Of a DNA stretch of 11,519 nt, positions 1-6,418 are shown piece by piece. Numbering within the stretch: the stretch's first letter is position 1; every line of letters begins with the position of its first letter. A program made the position numbers and the translations under genes. A model generated the notes under the pieces. That model was given only the letters and a program-made list of their open reading frames with translations, made no database searches and was not told where the DNA came from. Source of the stretch: DASRHG01 sp035650655 (GTDB taxonomy: Bacteria > Desulfobacterota > Binatia > DP-6); assembly GCA_035650655.1 (NCBI GenBank), contig DASRHG010000182.1, positions 1-11,519 on the forward strand. Reading direction: 5' to 3'.

Positions 1-715
1 CGCGAGGGGCTGGGTGGCGGCGGTGGCGGTGTGCGCGGCGGCGTGCGGTGGAGGGCCGGCCGGACTCCGGCATCGCGTCGAGCGCGGCGAGACGCTCTAC
101 CGGATCGGCAAGGCGTACGGCGTCTCGTACCAGGAGCTCGCGCGCGTGAACCACCTCGCGAACCCCGATCGCATCGAGGTCGGGCAGGAGATCGTGATCC
201 CGCACGCGTCGCGGGAGCTGCCCGTGCAGATGATCACGCCCGACGCCGCGCGCGCCGACCGCCCGGCGCTCCCCGAGCTGCCGTCCGGGCCGGCGCCGTT
301 CGTCTGGCCGGTCGCCGGCGGGGTCCTGAGCTCCGACTTCGGCCCGCGGGGCGAGACCCACCACGACGGGATCGACATCAGCACGCCGGAGGGCACCCCG
401 GTCCACGCGGCCCGCGCCGGCCGGGTGCTCTACGCGGACCGGCTGCGCGGCTACGGAAACCTCGTCATCGTCGAGCACGGCGACGGCTACGCGACCGTCT
501 ACGCGCACAACCGCGAGAACAAGGCGCACGTGGGGGACGACGTCCGGCAGGGCGACGTCATCGCGTCCGTCGGCCGGACGGGCACGACGTCGGGGCCGAA
601 CCTCCACTTCGAGATCCGGAAGGACAACGTGGCGCGCAACCCGCTCTTCTACCTGCCGGCGGCGTCCACGGCGCGGGCGGTGCAGGCGGCCAATGTGGTA
701 GAGGGGACCCCATGA
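1..715 (+). CDS. LysM + M23 (LytM) domain envelope protein, NlpD-like, 5' end cut by window edge
   Basis: The frame is open to the left edge. A GTG at 14 is possible, but the residues before it (ARGW) and the hydrophobic stretch ending in AAAC-GGG look like the tail of a lipoprotein signal peptide. The true start is therefore probably off-window, with the lipidated Cys at residue 11 counted from GTG14. A LysM domain (about residues 18-63, ending VGQEIVIP) binds peptidoglycan. A linker follows, then an M23 domain (about 97-215). Visible M23 elements are HDGID (H117 and D121, zinc ligands), YAH (H165) and NLHFEIR (H198, zinc ligand). The first His of the usual HxH is N196, so catalysis is doubtful, and an amidase-activator role as in NlpD/EnvC is plausible. 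The stop overlaps apt as ATGA. Family assignment is firm; whether it is an enzyme or an activator is inference. Confidence 0.88.
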   Translation, partial: ARGWVAAVAVCAAACGGGPAGLRHRVERGETLYRIGKAYGVSYQELARVNHLANPDRIEVGQEIVIPHASRELPVQMITPDAARADRPALPELPSGPAPFVWPVAGGVLSSDFGPRGETHHDGIDISTPEGTPVHAARAGRVLYADRLRGYGNLVIVEHGDGYATVYAHNRENKAHVGDDVRQGDVIASVGRTGTTSGPNLHFEIRKDNVARNPLFYLPAASTARAVQAANVVEGTP

Positions 716-1233
716 CCGACCTGAAGGCGCACATTCGCGACGTCCCCGACTTCCCGAAGCCCGGCATCGTCTTCAAGGACATCACGCCGCTCCTCGCCGA
801 CGCGGCGGCGTTCAAGGCGACGATCGACTCCTTCGTCACGCGCTACCGGGGCGAGGTCGACGCGGTCCTCGGCATCGAGTCGCGCGGCTTCATCATCGGC
901 GCCGCGGTCGCCTACGGGCTCGGGACCGGCGTCGCGATCGTCCGCAAGCCCGGCAAGCTGCCGTACAAGACCTACGCCGCGAGCTACGCGCTCGAATACG
1001 GGACCGACACGCTCCACATCCACCAGGACGCGATCGACGGGGGGCGGCGCGTCCTCCTGATCGACGACCTCCTCGCGACGGGAGGTACGGCCTCGGCCGC
1101 CGTCCAGCTCGTCGAGCAGTGCGGGGGCGAGGTCGTCGCGTGCGCGTTCGTGATCGAGCTCGGGTTCCTGAACGGCCGCGCCCGGCTCGGGGGCCACGAG
1201 GTCTTCTCCCTCATCCGCTACGATCGTCCCTGA
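712..1233 (+). CDS. apt: Adenine phosphoribosyltransferase
   Basis: This 173-residue protein is full length for cytosolic Apt, which converts adenine and PRPP to AMP and pyrophosphate in purine salvage. The N-terminus IRDVPDFPKPGIVFKDITPL is the hallmark Apt opening. GIESRGFI (about 54-61), VRKPGKLPYKT (about 77-87, flexible loop) and the PRPP-binding loop VLLIDDLLATGGTA (about 114-127) are all intact. The ATG at 712 is chosen because it follows AGAGGGG (700-706) at 5 bases and overlaps the upstream stop as ATGA. The same frame stays open upstream of 712, but that part lies inside the M23 gene and is not Apt. The overlap indicates translational coupling to the LysM/M23 gene. No regulatory site of its own is visible. 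Confidence 0.97.
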   Translation: MTDLKAHIRDVPDFPKPGIVFKDITPLLADAAAFKATIDSFVTRYRGEVDAVLGIESRGFIIGAAVAYGLGTGVAIVRKPGKLPYKTYAASYALEYGTDTLHIHQDAIDGGRRVLLIDDLLATGGTASAAVQLVEQCGGEVVACAFVIELGFLNGRARLGGHEVFSLIRYDRP

Positions 1234-1242
1234 GGGACGCGG

Positions 1243-2121
1243 ATGAGGTCGCGCGACCAGGCAGCGGAGCGCGGTGTGCTCCGCACGGGGCTCGTCGTGA
1301 GCGTGCTCACGTGCGTCGTCGAGGTCGTCGGCGGCTGGCTGACGAACAGCCTGGCCCTCGTGACGGACGCCGCGCACATGGTGACCGACGTCGGGGCGCT
1401 CGGGCTCACGCTCTTCGCGCTCTGGATCGGGAGCCGCCCGGCGAGCGAGACGAAGACGTACGGCTACTACCGGGCCGAGATCCTGGCCGCGCTCGTGAAC
1501 GGCGTCGTCCTCTGGGTCATCGTCGTGCTCATCCTCGCCGAGGCGTGGCACCGCGTGCACGAGCCGCCCGCGGTCGCCGGAAGCGGCCTCCTCGCCGTCG
1601 CCGCCTTCGGGCTCGCCGTGAACGCGTTCGTCGCCCGACGCCTGAAGGCCCACAGCGCCCGCAGCTTGAACGTGCACGGCGCGTATCTCCACGTCCTCTC
1701 GGACCTCCTCGGGTCCGCCGGCGCGCTCCTCGCCGGGGTCGTGATCGTCCTCACGGGATGGACGCCCGCCGACGCCCTCGCGAGCGTGCTCATCGCGGTG
1801 CTCATCCTGCTCGGGTCGTGGTCGCTCGTGCGCGAGTCGGTCGACGTGCTCATGGAGGCCGTGCCGCGGCACGTCGACGTCGAGTCGCTCCGGCGCGCGC
1901 TCGAGGAGGTGCCGGGGGCGGAGGAGGTGCACGACCTGCACGTCTGGACGCTCACGACGGGCCGCTACGCGCTCTCGGCGCACGCCGTGCTCCAGCCCGG
2001 GGCCGTGCACGACGACGTCCTCGGCGCGATGACCGATCTCTGCGAGCGCCGCTTCCGGATCGACCACGTCACGATCCAGATCGAGCACGAAAGTCGGCGT
2101 GCGGACGAGCGCGCGCATTAG
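1243..2121 (+). CDS. Cation diffusion facilitator (CDF) heavy-metal efflux transporter, CzcD/ZitB type
   Basis: The 292 residues match the usual CDF length. About six transmembrane segments are visible (near residues 13-32, 36-62, 79-100, 113-131, 147-171 and 176-195). The metal site has the two classic HxxxD pairs: H45/D49 in LVTDAAHMVTD (TM2) and H150/D154 in HVLSD (TM5). This pattern is typical of zinc (and Co/Cd) exporters driven by proton antiport. A cytoplasmic C-terminal domain of about 90 residues carries HDLHVWTL (about 230-237) and HVTIQIEH (about 275-282), the conserved metal-sensing ferredoxin-like fold, and the protein ends in His. ATG1243 has GAGGGA (1232-1237), which overlaps the apt stop codon. 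Substrate preference (Zn most likely) is inferred from the HD-HD motif. No metal-responsive regulator gene is adjacent. Confidence 0.94.
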   Translation: MRSRDQAAERGVLRTGLVVSVLTCVVEVVGGWLTNSLALVTDAAHMVTDVGALGLTLFALWIGSRPASETKTYGYYRAEILAALVNGVVLWVIVVLILAEAWHRVHEPPAVAGSGLLAVAAFGLAVNAFVARRLKAHSARSLNVHGAYLHVLSDLLGSAGALLAGVVIVLTGWTPADALASVLIAVLILLGSWSLVRESVDVLMEAVPRHVDVESLRRALEEVPGAEEVHDLHVWTLTTGRYALSAHAVLQPGAVHDDVLGAMTDLCERRFRIDHVTIQIEHESRRADERAH

Positions 2122-2125
2122 GAGG
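2120..2125 (+). promoter_or_regulatory. Ribosome-binding site overlapping the CDF stop codon
   Basis: A perfect AGGAGG lies 5 bases before ATG2131 and shares its first two bases with the TAG stop of the CDF gene. It fixes the VOC start and suggests that the two genes are co-translated. Confidence 0.8.
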
Positions 2126-2130
2126 TTGCG

Positions 2131-2529
2131 ATGATCCGTGTCGCCTCCATGGTCCTCGTCGTGCGGAGCCTCGAGCGGGCGCTCGTGATCTGGGAGACGG
2201 GCCTCGGCCTCGCGCCGACCGGACCGCCCCGGAACGTCTCGAGCATCGGGGCGTGGCAGATCTTTCTCCGCGCCGACAACCTGAGCCTCGAGCTCCTCGA
2301 GCCGCACGACCACGCGAAGCCGGCCGGGCGCTTCCTCGCCGCGCGCGGCGAGGGCCTCTTCGCGCTCGCCCTCGCCGTCGAGGATGCGGACGCCGCGCGC
2401 GCCCGGCTCGCCGCGCACGGCGTCTCCGCCCTCGCCGTCGCGGAGGGACCCGAGGGCGAGCGGTGGTATCTCCGGCCGGCCGACGCGCACGGGATCCTCG
2501 TCGAGCTGACGCGCGCGCCGGCGGAGTAG
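2131..2529 (+). CDS. VOC (glyoxalase/methylmalonyl-CoA epimerase fold) protein with altered metal site
   Basis: At 132 residues this is the size of a single two-module VOC protein. Strand 1 is MVLVVRSLERAL, followed by the turn ETGLGL. Strands LSLELLEP (51-58) and GLFALALAVED (75-85) and the C-terminal GILVELT (121-127) give the paired beta-alpha-beta-beta-beta pattern. Spacing and words (ELLEP, FLAARGEGL) resemble methylmalonyl-CoA epimerase. However, the two His ligands of that family fall on S6 and A78, and only the acidic positions E54 and E125 remain. I therefore do not call it an epimerase: it may be metal-free, bind a different metal, or be a binding protein. It is the last gene of the apt-CDF cluster. 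I see no clear functional link with its neighbours. Confidence 0.82.
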   Translation: MIRVASMVLVVRSLERALVIWETGLGLAPTGPPRNVSSIGAWQIFLRADNLSLELLEPHDHAKPAGRFLAARGEGLFALALAVEDADAARARLAAHGVSALAVAEGPEGERWYLRPADAHGILVELTRAPAE

Positions 2530-2612
2530 CGTCCTCCCCGATCGTCGCGCCGCTTCTCCCAGCCGCCCGGCAGGCGTTCTGCCGCCACGGCCCGATCGTC
2601 CGAGCGCGCGGA

Positions 2613-2628
2613 CCCGCCGAGAGGCGGG
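2613..2628. other. Hairpin with GAGA tetraloop in the VOC-fumC spacer
   Basis: CCCGCC (2613-2618) pairs with GGCGGG (2623-2628) around GAGA, a GNRA-type loop. There is no T-run, so it is not a canonical intrinsic terminator. It may stabilise the end of the upstream transcript. The rest of the 223-base spacer (2530-2752) shows no convincing gene. The only promoter-like AT-richer patch is around 2718-2730 (GATGATAGGAAC), with no good -35 box. Confidence 0.35.
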
Positions 2629-2740
2629 GCGTCGAGTCCGGCCCCCACCACCCCGCGGAGGATGCCGCGTGCGTCGCGCGCCGCCGCCCCTCCGGGGGGT
2701 TCGCACGTTCGGCGACGGGATGATAGGAACGCCGCCGCCA

Positions 2741-2746
2741 AGGAGG
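2741..2746 (+). promoter_or_regulatory. Ribosome-binding site that sets the fumC start
   Basis: A perfect AGGAGG lies 6 bases before ATG2753. It decides the start in favour of 2753 over the upstream in-frame codon at 2669, whose extra 28 residues are proline/arginine-rich and do not resemble fumarase. Confidence 0.8.
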
Positions 2747-2752
2747 GACCGG

Positions 2753-4162
2753 ATGGGCGACACCCGCATCGAACGCGACAGCATGGGCGAGATGCTCGTG
2801 CCGGCGAACGCGTACTACGGTGCGCAGACGGCCCGGGCCGTCGAGAACTTCCCGATCTCCGGGCTCCGCTTCCCGCGAAGCTTCATCCGCGCGCTCGGCA
2901 CGATCAAGGCGGCCGCCGCACGCGTGAACGCCTCGCTCGGGCTCCTCGACCCGAAGCTCGCCGACGCGATCGAGCGCGCGGCGGGCGAGGTCGCCGACGG
3001 CGGGCTCGACGGCGAGTTCGTGGTCGACGTCTTCCAGACCGGCTCCGGGACGTCGACGAACATGAACGCCAACGAGGTGATCGCGAACCGCGCGCTCGAG
3101 CTCCTCGGCGCGACGCGCGGCGACAAGACGGTCGTCCACCCGAACGATCACGTGAACATGGGGCAGAGCACGAACGACGTCTTCCCGACGGCGATCCACG
3201 TCGCGGCGTACTCCGAGGTCGTCGGGGCGCTGCTCCCGGCGCTCGAGGAGCTGGCGGCCGCCTTCGAGGATCGGGCCGGCGCCTTCGCCGACGTCGTGAA
3301 GGCGGCCCGCACGCACCTCCAGGACGCGGTGCCGATCACGCTCGGGCAGGAGTTCTCGGGCTACGGGAGCGTCGTGCGCCACGGGATCGCACGCACGCGC
3401 GCGGCCCTGCCCCACCTCGCCGAGCTCGCGATCGGCGGCACCGCGGCGGGGACGGGGCTCAACGCCCCCGAGGGCTTCGGCGAGCGCGTGGCGGCCGAGC
3501 TCGCGCGGACGACCGGGCATCCGTTCCGCGTCGCGCCGAACCGCTTCGAGGCGATGCAGAACCGCGACGCGGCCGTCGAGCTGTCGGGGGCGCTCCGCAC
3601 GATCGCCGTCGGGCTCATGAAGATCGCGAACGACCTCCGCCTCCTCGCGTCGGGGAGCCGCACGGGTCTCAACGAGATCGAGCTGTCGGCGACGCAGCCG
3701 GGGTCGAGCATCATGCCGGGGAAGGTGAACCCCGTGATTCCCGAGGCCGTCAACCAGGTCGCGGCGCTCGTCGTGGGGCACGACGCGACGATCGCGGTCG
3801 CCGCGATGAACGGGAACCTCGATTTGAACGTCATGATGCCGGTCATCGCGCACGCGCTCCTCGAGTCGATCGCGGTGCTCGCGGCGGCGGCGCGGGTGTT
3901 CGCGGTGAAGTGCGTCCGCGGCATCCAGGCGAACGTCGCGCGCTGCGCCGAGTACGCCGAGCTGACGGGCCAGCTCGTCACCGCGATCGCACCGGTCGTC
4001 GGCTACGACCGCGCCGCGGAGCTCTTCAAGAAGGCGATGCAGCGGAACGTCCCGATCCGCCAGATCCTCGAGGAGGAGAAGGTTCTCCCGCCCGAGGAGA
4101 TCGCGCGCCTCCTCGACCTGCGCGCGCTCGCCCGCGGCGGGCGGGCCGGGAGCGCGCGATGA
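2753..4162 (+). CDS. fumC: Fumarate hydratase, class II
   Basis: This 469-residue cytosolic TCA-cycle enzyme interconverts fumarate and malate without an Fe-S cluster. Hallmarks are TGSGTSTNMN (about 96-105), HPNDHVN (129-135), QSTNDVFPT (138-146), RTHLQDA with catalytic-site His188, and the family signature GSSIMPGKVNP (317-327) with Ser318, Lys324 and Asn326. The numbering coincides with that of E. coli FumC. Some words (NPVIPEAVNQV, LNVMMPV) also resemble aspartase. TGSGT, GGTAAGTGLNAP, ALRTIAV and MKIANDLR favour fumarase, close to the actinobacterial-type FumC. Aspartate ammonia-lyase remains the alternative. ATG2753 follows AGGAGG. The stop overlaps sppA as ATGA, implying co-translation with an apparently unrelated peptidase gene. 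Confidence 0.9.
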   Translation: MGDTRIERDSMGEMLVPANAYYGAQTARAVENFPISGLRFPRSFIRALGTIKAAAARVNASLGLLDPKLADAIERAAGEVADGGLDGEFVVDVFQTGSGTSTNMNANEVIANRALELLGATRGDKTVVHPNDHVNMGQSTNDVFPTAIHVAAYSEVVGALLPALEELAAAFEDRAGAFADVVKAARTHLQDAVPITLGQEFSGYGSVVRHGIARTRAALPHLAELAIGGTAAGTGLNAPEGFGERVAAELARTTGHPFRVAPNRFEAMQNRDAAVELSGALRTIAVGLMKIANDLRLLASGSRTGLNEIELSATQPGSSIMPGKVNPVIPEAVNQVAALVVGHDATIAVAAMNGNLDLNVMMPVIAHALLESIAVLAAAARVFAVKCVRGIQANVARCAEYAELTGQLVTAIAPVVGYDRAAELFKKAMQRNVPIRQILEEEKVLPPEEIARLLDLRALARGGRAGSAR

Positions 4163-5145
4163 GACGGCTCGCCCTCCTCCTGGCGCTCGTCGCGGGGACG
4201 AGCGGCTGCTTCGTCGTGCTCGGGAACCCGCTCGGCTTCGGCCGCAAGCACCCGCTCGAGGAGACGACGCTCGAGGGCAAGGGGCGCGCGAAGATCCTCC
4301 TGGTCGACGTCTCGGGCGTCATCTCCGACGAGCCGAGCAGGCGCGCGTTCGGGCTCGTCGAGACGGAGAGCACCCTCGCGCGCATCAAGTCGGAGCTCGA
4401 GAAGGCGGCGGACGACTCGCGCGTGAAGGCGCTCGTGGTGCGCGTCAACAGCCCGGGCGGAGGCGTCACGGCGAGCGACGAGATCTACGGCGAGCTCCGG
4501 CGCTTCAAGGTCGAGGAGAAGCGCCCGATCGTCGCCGCGCTGGGCGACGTCGCCGCGTCCGGCGGCTACTACGTCGCGTGCGCCGCCGACACGATCGTCG
4601 CGGCGCCGACGACGGTGACGGGGTCGATCGGCGTCATCCTGATGAACCTGAACGTCGAGGGCCTGCTCGGCAAGATCGGCGTCCGGAACGAGACGTTCAA
4701 GGCCGGGCTGCACAAGGACATCCTCTCGCCGCTCCGCGGCGTGACGCCCGAGGAGCGGCGCATCGTGCAGTCGATCATGGACGGGCTCCACGCCCGCTTC
4801 ATCGCGGTCGTGAAGGAGGGGCGGGGTCCGCATCTCGACGACGGCCGCCTGCCGGAGCTCACCGACGGCCGCATCTTCGACGCGACGCAGGCGCTCCGCG
4901 CGGGGCTGGTCGACGAGATCGGCTCGCTCCGGGACGCGATCGAGGCGGCCAAGAAGGCCGCCGGCGTGGAGGAGGCGCGCGTCGTCACGTACCACCGCAC
5001 CGACGAGACGCGCGAGAACATCTACTCGCGGCTCGAGGGCGCCCGCCCCGGCGCCGTGCAGGTGAACGTGCTCCCCGTGGAGACGGGCATGCTCGGGCCC
5101 GGCCCGCGCTTCATGTATCTCTGGGCGCCGGGGCTCGTCGAGTAG
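4159..5145 (+). CDS. sppA: Signal peptide peptidase SppA, short (36K) type, possibly a lipoprotein
   Basis: This 328-residue, single-domain S49 serine protease degrades signal peptides left in the membrane after secretion. The N-terminus MRRLALLLALVAGTSGC is a signal segment ending in a lipobox-like TSG-C17, so it may be membrane-anchored by lipid. The S49 core includes LVVRVNSPGGGV (92-103, oxyanion region), DVAASGGYYVA with predicted nucleophile Ser134, and GSIGVI. FKAGLHKDILSP carries Lys186, at the 52-residue spacing seen between Ser and Lys in Bacillus SppA, so it is the likely general base. The length matches the half-size family rather than the 67-kDa E. coli enzyme. It starts at the ATGA overlap with fumC. 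A long inverted repeat lies 16 bases past its stop. Confidence 0.92.
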   Translation: MRRLALLLALVAGTSGCFVVLGNPLGFGRKHPLEETTLEGKGRAKILLVDVSGVISDEPSRRAFGLVETESTLARIKSELEKAADDSRVKALVVRVNSPGGGVTASDEIYGELRRFKVEEKRPIVAALGDVAASGGYYVACAADTIVAAPTTVTGSIGVILMNLNVEGLLGKIGVRNETFKAGLHKDILSPLRGVTPEERRIVQSIMDGLHARFIAVVKEGRGPHLDDGRLPELTDGRIFDATQALRAGLVDEIGSLRDAIEAAKKAAGVEEARVVTYHRTDETRENIYSRLEGARPGAVQVNVLPVETGMLGPGPRFMYLWAPGLVE

Positions 5146-5161
5146 CGCCCGGCGGCCACCG

Positions 5162-5218
5162 CGGGTCTGCGTCGACCAGCACCGATCCTCCCGCACGACG
5201 TGGTCCGACCGCAGCCCG
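5162..5218. terminator. Long imperfect hairpin between convergent sppA and udgX, possible bidirectional terminator
   Basis: The left arm 5162-5178 pairs with the right arm 5201-5218 over 16 base pairs, with three single-base bulges (T5166, C5206, C5210) and a 22-base loop. It fills most of the 78-base gap between two converging stop codons, the normal place for a shared terminator. No T-run follows on either strand, so a classic intrinsic terminator is not supported. A structured 3' end or Rho-assisted termination is possible. Confidence 0.45.
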
Positions 5219-5223
5219 GCCCA

Positions 5224-5865
5224 CTACCCGCGGAGCGCGGCCGCGACCGTCCGGAGGTCCGCGACGAAGCGCGCCATCTCCGCCCGGCGGGTCGCGTCGT
5301 CGGGCGCGCGGAGGATCGAGGACGGGTGCACGGTGGCGGTGACGCGCGGCGCGAGCGGGGAGGGGACGAACCGGCCGCGCTCGACGCTCACGCGGAACGG
5401 CCGCCCGAGGAGCGCCTGCGCGGCGGTCGCGCCGAGGCAGACGAGCACCTCGGGCCGGACGAGCCGGATCTCCGCGTCGAGCCAGGGCCGGCAGGCGGCG
5501 ATCTCCCGGGAGCTCGGCTTCGCGTGGATGCGGCGCCTGCCGCGCGCTTCCCACTTGAAGTGCTTTACGACGTTCGTCACGTACACCGCCCGCCGGTCGA
5601 TCCCGGCCTCGTCGAGCGCGCGGTCGAGGAGCTTCCCCGCGGGGCCGACGAACGGGCGGCCCGCGCGGTCCTCGTCGTTCCCGGGCTGCTCGCCGACCAT
5701 CATGACCCGCGCGTCGCGGCCGCCCTCGCCGAAGACCGTCTGCGTGCCGCGGCGCCAGAGGTCGCACGCGCGGCAGCCGAGCGCCGCGGTGCGCACCTGC
5801 GCGAGCGTCGGGTGGGGTGGGATGCGGGCGGCGGCCGAGCCGGGCACCGAGACGCGCTTCGCCAT
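5224..5865 (-). CDS. udgX: UdgX-type uracil-DNA glycosylase (Fe-S, covalent DNA linker)
   Basis: This 213-residue uracil-DNA glycosylase belongs to the UdgX branch near family 4. Visible motifs are GEQPGNDED (58-66, active-site loop where UdgX has GEQPGDxED), FVGPAGKLLDRAL, TNVVKHFKW, the diagnostic R-loop RRRIHAKPS (110-118) and HPSS (180-183). His114 matches the His that in Mycobacterium smegmatis UdgX attaches covalently to the abasic site after uracil removal. Cys31, Cys34, Cys125 and Cys143 fit the 4Fe-4S ligands. ATG5865 is preferred because GGAGGG (5872-5877 on the complement) precedes it by 6 bases. A longer in-frame GTG form (from 5976) adds an alanine/arginine-rich tail with no family match. 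It is divergent from usp and convergent with sppA, so it is a single-gene unit. Confidence 0.93.
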   Translation of the reverse strand: MAKRVSVPGSAAARIPPHPTLAQVRTAALGCRACDLWRRGTQTVFGEGGRDARVMMVGEQPGNDEDRAGRPFVGPAGKLLDRALDEAGIDRRAVYVTNVVKHFKWEARGRRRIHAKPSSREIAACRPWLDAEIRLVRPEVLVCLGATAAQALLGRPFRVSVERGRFVPSPLAPRVTATVHPSSILRAPDDATRRAEMARFVADLRTVAAALRG

Positions 5866-5871
5866 GCCGTT

Positions 5872-5877
5872 CCCTCC
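5872..5877 (-). promoter_or_regulatory. Ribosome-binding site that sets the udgX start
   Basis: The complement reads GGAGGG, six bases ahead of the ATG at 5865. It supports this internal start over the GTG about 110 bases further upstream. Confidence 0.7.
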
Positions 5878-5892
5878 GAGTCGAGCCGATCG

Positions 5893-5911
5893 CCCGCCCG
5901 CCCGACCTCCC
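5893..5911 (-). other. G-quadruplex motif in the udgX leader
   Basis: On the minus strand four runs of three G are separated by loops of 5, 1 and 1 bases (on the + strand, CCC at 5893, 5897, 5901 and 5909). This fits the canonical G3N1-7 pattern with two single-base loops, usually the most stable class. It lies 28-46 bases upstream of the udgX ATG, likely within its promoter or 5' UTR. Such motifs also arise by chance at this GC content. Confidence 0.5.
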
Positions 5912-5926
5912 GGGTCCGAGGGAGCG

Positions 5927-5940
5927 GCGCGCCGCGGCGC
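5927..5940. repeat. 14-bp GC repeat with 12-bp palindrome, copy 1
   Basis: GCGCGCCGCGGCGC contains the perfect palindrome GCGCCGCGGCGC (5929-5940). It ends 5 bases before the putative usp -35 box. An identical 14-mer occurs at 6423-6436 within the pyr promoter. It may be an operator, or simply CG-rich coincidence. Confidence 0.4.
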
Positions 5941-5945
5941 TCCGC

Positions 5946-5975
5946 TTGACGGCTCGGCCGTCCCCGACCCATACA
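5946..5975 (+). promoter_or_regulatory. Possible sigma70-type promoter of usp
   Basis: TTGACG (5946-5951, 5/6 to the -35 consensus) is followed after 18 bases by CATACA (5970-5975, 3/6 to the -10 consensus). It is the only such pair in the 115-base udgX-usp spacer. The expected transcription start would fall at about 5981-5983, on the GTG start codon itself, implying a leaderless message. Confidence 0.45.
5948..5962. promoter_or_regulatory. Inverted repeat between the usp -35 and -10 boxes
   Basis: GACGGC (5948-5953) and GCCGTC (5957-5962) form a 6-bp inverted repeat around TCG. The repeat overlaps the -35 hexamer and fills half of the spacer of the putative usp promoter, a position where a dimeric repressor would block transcription. 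No regulator gene lies nearby. Confidence 0.35.
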
Positions 5976-5980
5976 CCTCC

Positions 5981-6418
5981 GTGGCCTACGAGCGCATCCT
6001 GGTGGCGACCGACTGCCCCGAGGACCCGCTCGCCGCCCTCGGGTCGGTGAAGGAGCTCGCGCGCCGGCTCGGCGCCGAGCTCCTGCTCCTCCACGTCTCC
6101 GAGGCGCTGCAGGTCGTGCCCGGCTCGGGACTCGCCGAGGACGAGCGGGAGAGGTGGCAGGCGGAGCTCGAGGCGGAGGCGCGGCGGCTTGCCGCCGAGG
6201 GGATCCGCGCGCGACCGATCCTGTCCCCCGGCCATCCCGTGGCGGACCGCATCCTCGACGCGGCGGCTGCCGAGCACGCCGATCTGATCGTCGTCGGGAC
6301 GCTCGGACGGACGACGCTCAAGGAGAAGCTCCTGGGCGGCATCATCGAGCAGATCGTGCGGCGCTCCCGGACGCCCGTCCTGGTCGTGCCGCACCCCGAC
6401 GCGCCGATCGCAGCTTGA
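5981..6418 (+). CDS. Universal stress protein (UspA family), single domain
   Basis: This 145-residue protein has the single-domain Usp length. It opens with YERILVATDCPEDP, the beta-1 strand and Asp11 of the nucleotide-binding fold. It has an ELLLLHVSEAL strand and a charged, helix-rich middle. The ATP-loop region runs VVGTLGRTTLKEKLLGG, fitting G-2x-G-9x-G with Gly106, Gly109 and Gly119; the residue usually Ser/Thr after the last Gly is Gly120. It ends with TPVLVVPH. The GTG at 5981 is chosen by homology. No Shine-Dalgarno precedes it (the bases just before, CACCTCC, are the opposite strand of one), consistent with a leaderless start. It is divergent from udgX. Its stop codon lies inside the -35 box of the pyr promoter. 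The specific stress is not deducible. Confidence 0.9.
   Translation: MAYERILVATDCPEDPLAALGSVKELARRLGAELLLLHVSEALQVVPGSGLAEDERERWQAELEAEARRLAAEGIRARPILSPGHPVADRILDAAAAEHADLIVVGTLGRTTLKEKLLGGIIEQIVRRSRTPVLVVPHPDAPIAA

Noticed and set aside
2118..2741. Minus-strand 207-codon frame over VOC and the spacer before fumC
   Set aside because: Low-complexity Ala/Arg/Ser product with no recognisable motif, mostly antisense to VOC; the spacer itself gives no coding signal.
649..2784. 711-codon open frame on the minus strand opposite apt, the CDF gene and VOC
   Set aside because: It is Arg/Asp/Glu/Pro-rich nonsense antisense to three recognisable genes; long antisense frames are expected at this GC content.
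2069..3853. 594-codon minus-strand frame opposite fumC
   Set aside because: Shadow of fumC, whose product has all family signatures on the + strand.
2753..4162. Aspartate ammonia-lyase instead of fumarase
   Set aside because: NPVIPEAVNQV is aspartase-like, but TGSGT, RTHLQDA, GGTAAGTGLNAP and length favour class II fumarase; actinobacterial-type FumC shares similar words.
5200..5949. Plus-strand frame opposite udgX
   Set aside because: udgX on the minus strand has catalytic and Fe-S motifs plus a ribosome-binding site; the + frame has none.
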